DNA of 64,000 nucleotides from positions 62,001 through 126,000 of the forward strand of contig NBIV01000002.1 in NCBI GenBank assembly GCA_003194525.1, in the 5' to 3' direction. The stretch's first letter is position 1. Each line of letters starts with the position of its first letter. The notes under the pieces were generated by a model. That model saw nothing but the letters and a program-made list of their open reading frames with translations. It was not told the DNA's origin and did no database searches. This DNA is from Gracilariopsis chorda (Eukaryota > Rhodophyta > Florideophyceae > Gracilariales > Gracilariaceae). Shown here piece by piece: positions 21,993-34,350 of the stretch. The translations under genes and the position numbers were made by a program.

Positions 21993-24900
21993 CTACCCAA
22001 CCTGGGCCATGTCCAAAGTGGATGGGAGTGGGAACCGCGTCCGGCGGTGGTAGGTTATCACCTTGGAACGAGGAAGGTGCTGAATGGGCTCCCATGTGTC
22101 CTCTTCCGGGGGGTATCCGTACCATCGGATTTGGTAAAACCACACTCCTTTGGAGTCCAGAACATGATCCACGATGTGGTCAACGACAAACTCCTGGTCG
22201 TACGTAGCCGGCTCCTGACCCGTCATGGCAGGGCTTAAGGGGAGAACCCTGTGAGGGGACTTGCCTGAAATTGGCGCGACCCTGCGGGCAAACTCAGTTT
22301 TCCTCGACGCTTCAAGTGCTGGGACTTGATACCGCATTGCGGTCTTTCCGCTTCCTAATCCTCTCCTTGTGGGGGGGGCCTTCCGTTCTAACCGGATTCC
22401 CCTATTGACTCGCAGCTCGCAAGCTCTTCTCCCACGCGACCCGTGCAACTCTGGTGAGTTTGACCGTTCACGGTGAGGGAGGCGGTTCACTACGGTTCCG
22501 ACGCCAGGAGGCGGATTGCCATGCATCACACACTGTGATTGGCTGGCCGCTGGCGGCAAGTGTCGCGCGCGGTCTTTCCACGACGCGGGTCTTGACTGTA
22601 CTCCTGACGCCGGCCGGCGGTATGTACGTGTACACCTTTCCACGGTTTGGAATTTCGGGCTTCGTCCGCGTGACAGTGGCGCCACAGTGTCCATTTGTGG
22701 GGCTCTGCGGTAACGCACGCAGTGTCAACCACACTCTCCGTGTCCGCGGTTGCTTTTCAGCTCACCACGAAACTGGTTATGACCGAGGTTGTATGTGCTC
22801 CGTGCTCGGAGATATCATTCGCCACATTAGTGACCACACCGAGTCCGGTTCACTACTTCCTCCTTCGCTACCCAGCGACTCGCTCGACAGGAGTGCATCC
22901 GGGTCCGCGGAGACGGCCTTCTCGCTTCGCGATGCGTTCAACTCCTCCCTGCTCCGGGGGTGCTCATCCGACGATGCCGTATTCCCGATGCGGGCTCGTC
23001 CACTGTTCCCAACCTTCTCCCGTGCCGGGCTTACCACGCGTTCCGTGACGGCAGTACCCTTGCTCTGAAGGGCCTCGGTTAGGGCAGAGTGCGGCGCGAG
23101 GGAACTCGCTCGCGAAGCCGTATGAAACGGGACACCGTCCGACGCCGGAGCTTCCTTCCGCGATGGCGCGATCGATTCACGTCCCTCCCCCTCCTTAGGT
23201 GAGAGGGCGGTGGGTTCAGGCTGAAGGACCTCCGCGGGCGGAGTAACAGTTAGGCGTTTGGGGTCAAGCGTGCGTTGCACGATACGCGCGGCGCGCCCAA
23301 CCGGTTGATCGGCAATCGGAAGATCCGAGAGTCTCCGTTCCGGGTGCGGTAAGACGGGTGGGCGGGACGGAAGCAGATTATCCGTTGGCCGAGTTACGAG
23401 GTCATCCTCCGGGATTGTCACGAGCGGTGATGAGCCCTCAGGGGGCGCAGGCGCGTGGGCTACGCGGTCGCGTGAGACGCGTTCGAACTGGTTATCGATG
23501 TCCAGTACGACTGTGTCGTCGGCGACGGAAACCACCCGATAGGGTCCATTCACTATCGGTGACAACTTGTGGCGCTTTTCCTTTTCGGGATTATAATATT
23601 CCTTTCGCAGGAAGACAGAATCCCCTTCCGAGACCTGGGGTATCGGGGTACGAATCTTCGCGTCGAAGTTCTGTTTGTATGCCTCCTGGGCTTTTCCCAT
23701 AGCCTTTCGGGCGGTAGGGACCATGTTCTTCAACCATTCCTTCCAGAAATCTCGATATAACCTTGGTGAAGGGTACCCCGAGACGTTCGGTTGCGCTTCA
23801 ATAGCCATGGGTGGCGGAATCCGAGACAGGACCAGCTCAAATGGAGCGAGGGTCGTGACCCGGTGTACCTGGGTGTTATACGCGTACGTAATAGCGTCCG
23901 TGTACAAGTCCCATTCCATGGGGTGATCCGCGACATACGCGCGCAGTGCGTTGAGCATAGTACGATTGAATCGTTCCACTTGTCCGTTACACTGCGGGTG
24001 GTAGGTGGTAGTAAACATATTCTTGATTCCCAAGATTCTACATACGTCCTGAAAGAACTTTGAGGTAAATTGAGATCCGTTGTCGGAGAGTAGATGTACC
24101 GGCGGGCCGTAAGTAAAGACCCAGTGGGTTACGAACGCACGCGCAACCACGTCCGCGGTAATCCGTTTAAGCGGTACTGTTCTCACCAACTTTGAGAAGC
24201 GGTCAGTAATGACGAGAAGATACTTGTAACCACGTTTGGTTTTGACAAGCTCGCCCAAGATATCAATAGCGACATATTCGAGTGGCGCCCGTGCCGGGAA
24301 TAGTGTTAACTTCTTCGAGTACTTCCGAAGTTTCACATTATTCTTCGCACATTCCACGCACGAGCGGCGAACTGCATAGCAGTCAAATGCCATAGCAGGC
24401 CAATAGAAGTCCCTGCGAAGGGTCAGGTATAGTTTCCTCCCGCCGGGATGTGCACCCAACTTCGCGTAATGCGATAGATGCAAGACGCGCTGCTGCAGCG
24501 TGTGAGGTACAACGATCTGTGGGGCCCGTGTCAGCGACCTGACTAGGTAGCCTCGATCGTTCACCGCAAAGGGTATCTGTGCGCCCCCGTTAAGACGGGC
24601 ACGAATCTGGGCACAGAAAGGATCCTGCTGTTGTTCACGGATCATTTCCTCAGAGGATATGGGAACAACCTGGCCATCCGGAGGATCCGTAGGGCTTGCA
24701 GCCAGAATATCATCACAGATGTCATCCCCATTCACGTCTGGGTCGTCTTCTTCCGTTCCCTCCGGGGATTGTGCCATGAAACATGGTATTTCCAGATCGT
24801 CGACCGGTTCGGTTTCCGCTGATGTTCCTAAGCACGATAGGGCGTCAGCCTGAGTATTCAGGGATCCCTTCTTGTAGAGGACATCAAATGTAAATTCCGA

Positions 24901-27332
24901 GAGTCGGAGACGCCAACGCATGAGGCGGCCCGACGGTTCTCGAATTTCGAGTAGCCAACGGAGAGCCGAGTGGTCGGTGTGAACCTTGAAATGGTTACCC
25001 ATAAGGTATGGGCGAAGCGTTGCCAACGCCCAAACAACAGCAAGACACTCCTTCTCGGACACCGAGTAGTTGCGCTCGTGAACGTTCAACGAACGTGACC
25101 AATATCCGATCGGATGTCTTTCTCCTTTTTCCATGACTTGAAACAACGCACAACCCACCTGGTGGGCACTTGAGTCAGTATCCACTTCGAAGGGTAAGTC
25201 CGGGTGCGGTAAGGCCAGAACTGGCGGGGACGTTACAGCGTCGACAAGAGACGAGAATGCTGACGACTCAGCCTCGTCAAAGACGTCCAGTTCGGTGGGT
25301 TGTCCTTTCCGGAGGAGTGCGTTAAGCGGTGCTGAAAAGTCGGCGAAGTTCGGGACGAATCGGCGATATACATTGCAAAGTCCTAGGAAGGATCGAAGCT
25401 CCGTTTGATTAGTCGGATGTTTCGCCTCTCGAAGTGATTTCACTCTTGCTTCATCGATTGAAAGCTGTCCGGGGCGGATGATGTGCCCCAGATATTTTAC
25501 CGAATCGGCGCAGAACTCACACTTTCACAGCTTCAGGGTGATGCCCGCGTTGCGGAGCACTGTCAAGACTTCCCGGACATGGGACAGGTGATCGTCCAAG
25601 TTATTGGAGAACACTATAATGTCGTCCAAGTATACCAGACAGCTGGTCCATTTGAACCTCGCCAAGAGGATATCGATTGCCCGTTGGAATGTAGCTGGGG
25701 CATTCGTTAGTCCAAACGGCATTCGCTTAAAGCGATATAGTCCTTGATGGCACACAAACGCGGTCTTATCACGATCTTCTTTCCTAATAGGGACCTGCAA
25801 GTATCCCGAATTGGCATCAAGGGTAGTGAACACCGTTGCGCTCCCCAGGGAGTCAATGTACTCGTCCATTCGTGGAATCGGATAGACGTCCTTGACAGTA
25901 ACCGCATTCAGGCGGCGGTAATCCACACAGAAACGCCATGATCCATCGGCTTTCGGAACAAGGACAACAGGAGAAGCCCAAGGGGATTGTGCTGCTTCGA
26001 TAACTCCAGCTCGCAGCATCTTCTCCACCTGAGATTTCTCTTCCCCCTTGCTTTAGGGCCTGCCCGATACGCGTGCTGTGCAATAGGCCGTGTATCCGGC
26101 AACAAATCAATCCGATGTTCGGTTACCCCTATCGTCCCCAGGGAACCGTCCCACATGGCGGTAAAGTCCCTGAGCATGTCACGAAACTTCTCACGATGAG
26201 ATTCATTAATGTGATCCAGGTCCAACTTATCCAAAGCCTGTTCTGGGTCTAACGCAGTATCTGCCGATGCTGAAGTCGTGCTCTTCTGAGCTTCTTCGAC
26301 AGTCGAATCTGAACTTTCCCGGGCGGGATCCAACGGAACGAACGGGACCTCCTCCCCCTCCTTAGGGTCTTGTATTCCGAGAACGTCGGATATCGGAATC
26401 TTTGTAGGAAGGATAGCCAACGGATGCGGAAGCATGTTGCCCAGGACCTGGTTTTTAACCAACCACTGAGTGGTAGTTCCGAGGTTAGCAACGAGAACCT
26501 TAAAGGGTTTGTCCGGCTCGACGGATACGATCCCATTTGCTAATGCGAGACGGCGCTGTTCGTAGAGCGAGGGGAGCGGTTGAACAACCTGCAACCCGTG
26601 GTGTTTGGATGTTACTGAGACCCACACCTGAGATTCCTTCGGGATCGAAACTGGTTCCGCGACGCAAATCTTCGTAGATGCTCGATCCACATTGGACGCT
26701 TCCTGAGCAGCAGGTAAAGGTACCCGTTTACGGGAGGCGTGTCGCAAGGGCTTCCGTACAATCGGGATGGTCGAACCGTTGGCCAATTCCACGGATCTGG
26801 AGCGAGGGCGGATAGCTTCCACGAAGCGGTCACAGAAATCACAACCGAGGATGACTGGTGCAGCAAGAGAATCGCATACGATGAAGTCCAACTTCACCAC
26901 GTAGGTGCCTAGTCTGAGTACCAGAGGAATTGTTCCAAGAGTCTGGAGCGGGTTGTTATTAGCGTCCGCCAGATCCAGACTTGGACCAATGCGAATGCAT
27001 TTCCGCATGGCGGGTGGAATAATCCCGATATTGATCAGGTTCGGAGCGGCACCTGTATCCAGGACAGATAACTGACGAACCATGAACTGGTTAGAGAGAC
27101 CGAGGTCACTATAAACTTTATAGTTCCTCTTGGCCATTACCAAAACTCGATCCGGGATGCGGAGGTTACGGGACCGTATCCACGGACGACGCAGAGCCAC
27201 TAAGTGGTCCGAGCTCACGTTTTCTTGAGCCAGTTTCCTCGTAAGGATTTTGGCAGGGGAGCGAAGCGGTGGCGCCTCAGGCGTCTTCAACTTCGGCTTG
27301 GAAGACACCCCTCCCGTGGGGGAGACTCCCAA
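21993..27332 (-). pseudogene. pol: pol of element B (PR-RT-RH-IN-chromodomain)
   Basis: A nearly intact polyprotein gene with about three breaks. Sense-strand order: aspartic protease with LDTGAAPN near 27065; reverse transcriptase with VDYRRLNAVT near 25920 and YLDDIIVFSN near 25620; RNase H with DTDSSAHQVG near 25175 and TDHSALRW near 24975; integrase zinc region and core near 24500-23950 (AIDILGE, LSDNGSQF, QCNGQVERFNRT); GPY/F-like module near 23560 (NGPYRVV). A long linker then leads to a chromodomain at about 22035-22187 (YQIRWYGY, EDTWEP). Pol is in the -1 frame relative to gag at an A-rich junction, as in element A. Confidence 0.95.
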
Positions 27333-27334
27333 GA

Positions 27335-29395
27335 TTAGTTTTTCGGGACCGAATCGACCGCTGGGTGCGGCTGAGCCCGTTCCGAAAGGTTAGGGTTGTT
27401 ACCGTTCGCGGTTTTCGCGGCTTCTCGAGCTTGAGCATTGTGGACCGCAGCCTTTGCGTCTTCATACGAATTACTCGGGACACGAGCCTTATGCTCCGGT
27501 GGGAGATTCTCATAATTTCCCACGATCTTCCACATCTCGTGAATGGGGAGGGTACACTGCGACGCAGTATGACCTTCAAGGTAACAAATGTAGCAAATCA
27601 GCGGGGCTGAACGTGTTCCGGTGGCGTGGGACATCATTCCGCGGTGCTGAGGGTGTTGTGGTTGGAATGCTAGTTGCTTCGGGTTGGAACATCCCGGGCG
27701 GGAGTGTCTTGTGGCGCTCGACGCGTAGGCTAGCGGGGCTGGGGGAACCCGACCGGGGTTTGCGTAAAAGGCCGGATCTACCACGGGGGGTGTAACCGTG
27801 GACGGCAGTTCCGAGGTTGCCAACGACTGTTCAAGACTGCCAAGATACTGGATGTTATCCGCAAATCCGGAAGGTGGTCTCGGGTTAGGGAGAGATGCCG
27901 AGGAAGCCTCGTTCTCGACGAAGAGAGCCTTCGACGACCGACGCCTCGGGTCTCTCGCTCTGAGGGTGTCACCCTCAGCCTGCGCGTACTGGACCAGTTC
28001 CAGATACGTCGCCTTGCGCTTCTCTTCCCTGTAGCGGGACACCAGTGCCCTGATACCAGGATCTAAACCATCCACCAGCATGGAGCAACGCTCAAAAGCG
28101 GTAAACACATTTCCACAACGATGAAACGCTTTATTCAAGCGAGTTGAATACGACGTTTCCGTTTCACCAGGCTTCTGTTTCGTATCGCGAACCGCCACGA
28201 TGGCTTGACTGATTGCAGTTCCCGTCGCGTACGACCTGAGCAGGTAGTGTACAGCCTCGGGCCAGCACGTAACACCTCCTTCTGAGGCCCTGGACGAACC
28301 CCTGACTGAGTTGTACTGATCTTCAGCCATTCCTGAAAGAAAGTAGGGCAACGCAACGTATGCCTGCGCCTCACTCACTTCGAGTACGTCTGCTTCCTGC
28401 ACAAAGCGGGCCAGAAAATCCAACACGAGGATGCGATCTTCACCGGAGAACTTCTGCTTAAGCATCGTCACATTCATACGACGTATGAGATCCCTCACCC
28501 GACCGGTGTCTCTCGAACTTCGAGTGCCCGAAGAGTCTTCCAATCGGTAATAACGATAGGACAACAGCTTCCTGTAAAGGGGATTCGTCGGTTTCAATTC
28601 CTTCAAGCCGAAATGACGGCGACCTTTCTCCCGCGCACGGATTGCTCCATGGGAGGTGTAGGTAGCCCTCGAACTAGGTTCTTCTCCGCGACGGCGGCCT
28701 CTCCCTTCACGCGATGATCTCGAAGACGAGCTACTCGAACTTGTTTCCGAGTCGGAACTTGACGAAACTTCATAACGATGAACTCTCTTTCCAGGGTGAC
28801 GGGGGAGGTGACTGGAGCGGTGTTGGGTTGAGATGACCTTCACTTCCTCCTGTCTCGGAGCGTTCAGGTCTTCTCTGAGCAACGCTTCCAGCGTGTCCAT
28901 ACGTCCGGTTACCCGCATAATATGGGTTTTAACTTCCTCCACGAACTCCCGATATCCTTCTACGAAGGCAGCCGGAGTACCCAGACACTCCAGAATGGAA
29001 TTCACATCAGCTCTCAGGAGACGAATATCTCCCGAATAATCCCGAGCCAGGGAGTCACTCCATCGCCGTTCCAACTCGGTAACTTGCTGCGAGAGGGAGG
29101 CGTGGGCCACATTGGCAATGTCGATTCTCGACTCGAGGAGATGGTACTTAGGCGACCCGGGTCTCGGGGGACAGCCGACGGCGTTTCGACCACCAGAGGT
29201 GGCGTAGTGGCCAAAGCTGTCACGGCTCGAGGCACCGAGGTTGCCGATGGGATTCCTTGGGATTCCAGACCGACGGCATTGGTAAGTAGTTGTTCCCGAA
29301 CGGACCTTCGTGATCTCGCCGCTGCGGCGTTCCGTTGCGGACCATTCCTGGGGGAACTCGGAGCTGTGGGCAGCATACTGCAGATAGCCGTCCAC
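27335..29395 (-). CDS. gag: gag of element B
   Basis: An open frame of up to 686 codons. The N-terminal third contains a heptad-rich segment (ASLSQQVTELERRW) and a serine-rich basic stretch (SSSSDSETSS...SREGRGRRR). The central capsid-like part has KPTNPLYRKLLSY and GSSRASEGGVTCWPEAV, matching element A. A zinc knuckle CYICYLEGHTASQC lies near 27570. Gag would form the particle and bind genomic RNA. The open frame begins at a non-ATG codon and the true start is uncertain. Confidence 0.88.
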   Translation of the reverse strand: MDGYLQYAAHSSEFPQEWSATERRSGEITKVRSGTTTYQCRRSGIPRNPIGNLGASSRDSFGHYATSGGRNAVGCPPRPGSPKYHLLESRIDIANVAHASLSQQVTELERRWSDSLARDYSGDIRLLRADVNSILECLGTPAAFVEGYREFVEEVKTHIMRVTGRMDTLEALLREDLNAPRQEEVKVISTQHRSSHLPRHPGKRVHRYEVSSSSDSETSSSSSSSRSSREGRGRRRGEEPSSRATYTSHGAIRAREKGRRHFGLKELKPTNPLYRKLLSYRYYRLEDSSGTRSSRDTGRVRDLIRRMNVTMLKQKFSGEDRILVLDFLARFVQEADVLEVSEAQAYVALPYFLSGMAEDQYNSVRGSSRASEGGVTCWPEAVHYLLRSYATGTAISQAIVAVRDTKQKPGETETSYSTRLNKAFHRCGNVFTAFERCSMLVDGLDPGIRALVSRYREEKRKATYLELVQYAQAEGDTLRARDPRRRSSKALFVENEASSASLPNPRPPSGFADNIQYLGSLEQSLATSELPSTVTPPVVDPAFYANPGRVPPAPLAYASSATRHSRPGCSNPKQLAFQPQHPQHRGMMSHATGTRSAPLICYICYLEGHTASQCTLPIHEMWKIVGNYENLPPEHKARVPSNSYEDAKAAVHNAQAREAAKTANGNNPNLSERAQPHPAVDSVPKN

Positions 29396-29511
29396 GGCTT
29401 ACTTCACCAGTCCCACGGCTTGGGAATCTCAAAGAATGAGCAAAAAGGGATAAAAGGGAAAAAGGGGAAGCGGACTTCCGACAGGCCGGATTGGAAGCCA
29501 AACCCGTTCTA

Positions 29512-29524
29512 GGTCGGGAGACCA
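29512..29524 (-). other. Candidate primer-binding site of element B
   Basis: Two bases after the 5' LTR, the sense strand reads TGGTCTCCCGACC, starting with the TGG expected of a site complementary to a tRNA CCA end. I could not assign the tRNA. Confidence 0.55.
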
Positions 29525-29526
29525 CT

Positions 29527-30439
29527 TGTGGTGCAATCCCGGTGTGGGAAAGGCACCCAAGGCAGCTCGAAGCCTTGCTCTCTTGGAGAGGTAGGCCCAG
29601 CTGGGTAGAGCCCTCCGTGTCCCGTATGACGGGTGTAACTCCGTCGGGAGCCTGGATGTACCTCGGAGGTTTAGGGGTTAGAACGGGTCGGAACCACGGC
29701 TGGTCCGGAAGTAGCCTGCGAACAGGGGAACAAAAGAGGGAAAGGGACCACCCGACTGGGGCGTGCGGAAAGCGGGAACAGACCCCGGAGGGGGGTGCCG
29801 ATACACACACACGAACACGCACCGCGCGGCGGTTAGGGGATATGAGGGGAAGAGATGGTCTCACGGTCTCACGACACACGTCAGTAATATCAATACCCAA
29901 AACTGGGGCGGAGATAGGGCCTGTACGGGCGGTCACACGACAACAATGAATACCACGAGTGGTCACAACCCACTGGGTACGACGAGCATGGTCTCCTCGG
30001 TGGTGCGAGTCGGGTGAAACTATCGGGCAAGCGGTGTACCTCCGCGAGGAGTTAGACACTTCGCATGGCGAATAGAGTCAGAGCCGAACTCTTGTTACTT
30101 TTCTTGGTGAGCTCGCCGTCGTGCGGCCGACGCTCAAGTACTAGCTCAGTGCAGTACAGTAGGTAGTGCACTAGCCTAAGTAAAATTAACCCCTAAACTA
30201 CACTAAAATAAGTAGCCGTTTTGGGCCTCCTGGCCGGGGCTGTAGCCACGTGTCCACCACCCTTGCCAGGCAAGTACCACAAAATATGAATGTTCCCATA
30301 ACCACCCTGGGTAACCCGACCGCTAATTAGCCCGGTAAACGGGGGCTAAAATTCATGCATCCCGCTTCATCGCTCGCCCCGAGTACACCTCAGATATGAG
30401 TTTCACCATCGCCCGTACGCGGGAATGTATTGCACTACA
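29527..30439 (-). repeat. 5' LTR of element B (right copy)
   Basis: 913 bp, near-identical to 18853-19765 (about three substitutions seen by eye). Followed by the GTCTA duplication at 30440-30444. Confidence 0.97.
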
Positions 30440-30444
30440 GTCTA
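30440..30444. repeat. Right target duplication of element B
   Basis: GTCTA, identical to 18848-18852. Coding sequence of element D resumes from here. Confidence 0.95.
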
Positions 30445-33400
30445 CAGTTCTTCGTTCACAAAACGGACTGAAAAGGGATTCCGTCCTGGCTTTTGCGTTG
30501 ACATAGGCGCACCGCGCTCCGTTATCGGTATCATGGAAGCCCGTAGGATATATCACCGCATTGGGAAAAGGTTACGACTACTGCGATCCAATCGCAAGTT
30601 CAGATTCGCGGACTCGGTATATGACTCCTTAGGAAGAGTGATGATTCCTTTGGACACACCACCGGGGATACCCACCATACCGGTTTTGTTTGATGTGATA
30701 TCAGCCGACGTTCCTGCCCTAATGGGAATGGATGTGCTCGATCAACACAAGTTGACTCCCTGCACAGTCACCAATAGGCTAATCAAGCGGACCATAGTGG
30801 ATGATGGAGGCAACTCCTTCGCCATGGACGATTGGCACATACCCCTAACGAGGTTTGATGGACATATCTATGCCCAATACTCCGTTCCGGTTTTAACGAT
30901 GTTCAGTACTCAGCAGTTAACGAAGCTGCACCGACAGTTCTTCCATCCATCTTCGGAGAAACTTTACAACCTCTTAAGAAAAGCACGACCGGAAGACACC
31001 ACCACGGAGACACAAAAGCAACTCGAAGACATCAGTCGCTCTTGTGATCCCTGCCAAAGGATTCAGGCTGGACCAACTCGGTTTAAAGTTTCCATTGGTA
31101 CCGAGAACATTCGGTTCAATGAAGAAGTCATCATTGACATCATGTACCTCGATGGTAAACCAGTTCTCCATATGGTGGATGCGCAGACACACTTCTCCGC
31201 CGCTCGGTTTTTGTCAGATGTATCAACAAAGTCCATCTGGAAGTGTGTCGTTCAGTGTTGGATACTGATATACACTGGCATACCGAACCGTATAAAGGTG
31301 GATCAAGGCTCCGCATTCGGGAACAATTTCATTTCCCTCGCCAACGCCTCCAACATTGATGTTGTCCGCACGGGAATAGAAGCCCACTCATCTATGGGTA
31401 TTGGTGAACGCTACCACGACCCAATGCGAAAGACCTTCAGGAAACTGAAGCTTGCTTCACCCAAAATGGACTCCGGCATGCTTCTCGCATTCTCAGTTTA
31501 TGCGATGAACAACACCTTAGGACCAGAAGGATTAGTGCCGTCCGTATTGGTATTAGGGGAATTTCCCTCACTCCGCACGATCGGCGAAGGCTTGCAGTCT
31601 AGAGCCACTCTGGACGAAATTGCCAAACTGGCAAGCACCGCACGGAGGGAGATGGAGCAACATATGGCGTAGCTCCGCGTTCAACGCGCATTGCGTCATA
31701 ATGTTCCGCCTTCGGCTAATGTCACATACCAAGTTGGTGACAAAGTCCTCGTCTGGAGGGAGAAGCTAATTGCAAACCGTATCGGGGAATGGATCGGACC
31801 CTTTGAGGTGAATAGCGTGGATAACAACTCCAAATTGGTTTACTTACGCTTATCGCCCGACTCGGACTTAAGCTCCTTCAGCTTTGCACAGGTTAAACCA
31901 TATGTATCCGCCTCAGAGGTAACGCACACGCACATGTGTGAGCTCCTTAATGGTTTCTTGAAATACCGTTCAGGCTCGGATGATGTCTACATGACTGAGA
32001 TTATCAGTGCTGCTGACCCCCGCTCGAAAGACCCCCGGATGACGGAGGCAAAGAAGGCCAAACTCCGTGGACTTTTAGAACGAGGCACCTTTAAGGTCAT
32101 TCTTAAGCAGGTCATTCCACCAGACGGTAATGTTTTACCTGGACGATTTGTTTTGGCAATCAAGTCTACCGAAGATGGTGAAGAAAAGTTCAAGGCCCGA
32201 TATGTTATCGGAGGACACCGCGATCGGATGAAACACCTCATGGCGCACTACAACCAGACACTTCAGCCGCAAACCGTTCGGATTATACTTGCACTCTCAG
32301 CCCTCTTAGGTTACGATGTCTGGACTAATGACATTACGCAAGCGTACTTGCAGTCAATGGAACCGCTTTCACGCGATCTCTATATCGCCAACCCCGTTGA
32401 GGAATTCGAACTCGAGCCACATCAGTGTTTGCAGCTCCTGAAGCCCCTCTATGGTCTTTGTGAATCAGGTAACCTTTGGTTTGCCACTATGGACAAACAT
32501 CACCGTTCGGACTTGGGGATGAAAGCGCTACGCTCTGACCCCGCGCTCTACTATTTGATCCGCAACGGCATCCTTATAGGTGTATCAGGGTCATACGTCG
32601 ATGACCTACTCCGCTCTGGGACGAAAGACTTCCGCAGGATATGCAAGTTGACCAGCGAGAAGTTCGAGGCAAAGCCTGACTCAGAACTACCATGCACCTT
32701 TACAGGATTTCAAATTGAACAAGATCGTTCCGGTAATGCATGCATATCGCAGCAGAAGTATGTCGAGAAACTGAAACCGTTATCAGTCAATTGCACCTTT
32801 GAGGACTTCGCTTCAATCCGCATGAAGCTTGCTTGGCTCGCTCATTCGCGTATAGACATTCTATACGAAGTCTCACAGTTCACGCAAGTCACACGCGATC
32901 GCTTTGACGCAGACCGCAAAAGGATCCTAAAGGAAGTGGACGAAACCATACAGGTATTGAAGAAGTACCCAGTATCGCTGTACTTTCCTAAATTGGAAAT
33001 CGACTCCTTACAGGTTCTTGGTGTATCAGATGCATCGTTCGCCACCAATGCGGACTTAACTTCTCAATTGGGCTACCTCTTGTTCCTTTCTGACCGCTCT
33101 GGAGCTGTGGTACCAATTGGTTTCAAGTCCTAAAAGGCGCGCAGAGTCACCCGTTCGGCGTTTGCAGCAGAACTCATCGCCTTTGCGGACATGTTCGACA
33201 TCGCCTACACTCTGTCGACCGAACTCGGACTTTTACTCAGTCGCTCACCGCTACCGGTTTCTCTCCTGACGGATTCGAAGTCGCTCTTCGACATTATCCA
33301 CAAGGGGTCACGCACCGCAGAGAAGCGATTGATGATAGACATCGCTATCGCCCGTGAAGGATACCGCTTGGGACAGATCTCCGACATCGGTTTTATTCGC

Positions 33401-33520
33401 AGTGGCCAAAACTTGGCGGACCACCTCACCAAAAGGACGGACAGGACACCACTTCGGACTGTTCTCCGTAAAGGTTACTGGCATGTGAAGCCAGTGCGGT
33501 TCATACTACGTTCGGATTAG
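30445..33520 (+). pseudogene. pol: pol of element D (PR-IN-RT-RH, copia order)
   Basis: A broken copia-type polyprotein gene. Protease: FCVDIGAPRSVIG near 30500. Pre-integrase zinc region: KLHRQFFHPSSEKLYNLL and CDPCQR near 30930-31060. Integrase core: IIDIMYLDG, VDQGSAFGN and GIGERYH near 31130-31410. Reverse transcriptase: TNDITQAYLQS near 32330, PLYGLCESGNLW near 32440 and YVDDLL near 32600. RNase H: SDASFATNADL near 33030 and LTDSKSLFD near 33270. Integrase preceding RT is diagnostic of Ty1/copia. The spacer 33521-33989 has no gene. Confidence 0.93.
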
Positions 33521-33976
33521 GAGCTGCTCTTCGCACAGATTTGGACTAGGACCTTCAAGGTTAGGATGTGTTCTACCAAGTTCTGATCTTACCTTCAGGT
33601 CTTGCAAAAGGAAATGGACTACAACGGCACGGGGGAAAATGAATCACCAAGAACGGAATCGTACGGCACTGAATCCGGAAAGCCCCTCTTATCCAGCGTA
33701 GCCGGACCCCTCAATTCTGCGGTACCCGTGTATGGGCACCACAGCTAAGCACGTCCGCGCCCTCACGTCTGTCGACGCAGGTCAGTTCTCACTGCCGACA
33801 GGGGTACACCGCATGGTATTTATATCCGAAATGCCACGTGTCAGGTGATTTCGCTGGAACGCGGGTTCGAGTCTTGGTAGTTGCCACCTCAGGAGGATGA
33901 CAAACCGTTCTATCGCATCAGTTTGCTTCTTTTCTTTGTCTTGTTCATGACTACATCACCGTTTGGAGCTCCCATG

Positions 33977-33989
33977 AAAGTGGAGGGAG
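33977..33989 (+). other. Polypurine tract of element D
   Basis: AAAGTGGAGGGAG ends exactly at the first base of the 3' LTR, the expected plus-strand primer site, and supports the LTR boundary chosen. Confidence 0.7.
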
Positions 33990-34345
33990 TGTCAATGTGT
34001 GGCTGTAAGCTGTACTTTCACGTGAGCTCCCACATGGGTGGAAGCTGCAGTACCAGCTAGAGTAATTTTATTTAGTCTAGCTACTACACCGTCTCGGTCT
34101 CCACCCTTGAGGAACAAGACAGACAAGTAGAAGATTAGCAGTAAAGGACCATACGGTTGTCCGTATCCGGCTGCATAAAGAGGCTGTTGTCAGCTCTGGT
34201 CTTCTAAGTCTAACCTACTCTACCGCATCGCTCTATCGTAGCTACTTCGACCTACAGGTTACCGCATACCACTTGTAGTCTAAACCTACAGGAGTGCGCC
34301 TACCGCCGTGCCAGCGCAAAGGGCCCGTCATTGGAAAAATCGTCA
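33990..34345 (+). repeat. 3' LTR of element D
   Basis: 356 bp from TGTCAATGTG to AAAATCGTCA, equal in length to the 5' LTR. It is followed at once by the target duplication GTTTG (34346-34350). Confidence 0.92.
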
Positions 34346-34350
34346 GTTTG

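Larger units (their letters stand above)
18853..30439 (-). mobile_element. Element B: Ty3/gypsy chromovirus, full length and young
   Basis: An 11,587-bp element on the minus strand with two 913-bp LTRs that differ at about three positions, flanked by the exact duplication GTCTA. Order along its sense strand: LTR, primer site, gag, protease, RT, RNase H, integrase, chromodomain, reverse-oriented extra gene, polypurine tract, LTR. Structurally it is complete. The coding part is slightly broken (about three breaks in pol), while the reverse gene is open throughout. The near-identical LTRs indicate a recent insertion, into an already diverged copia element. Confidence 0.97.
16578..34345 (+). mobile_element. 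Element D: Ty1/copia retrotransposon, split by element B
   Basis: Two 356-bp LTRs in direct orientation (16578-16933 and 33990-34345) enclose a copia-order coding region: gag, protease, integrase, reverse transcriptase, RNase H. The 5-bp target duplication GTTTG is present at 16573-16577 and 34346-34350. Without the inserted element B and one copy of its GTCTA duplication, D would be about 6.2 kb. Its gag lies left of B, and protease to RNase H lies right. D is broken, with about five breaks besides the B insertion. Its LTRs differ at roughly 12 of 356 positions, so it is clearly older than B. Confidence 0.95.

Noticed and set aside
33850-33880. GGGTTCGAGTC, like a tRNA T-arm
   Set aside because: No cloverleaf can be drawn around it, and it lies in the 3' spacer of element D.
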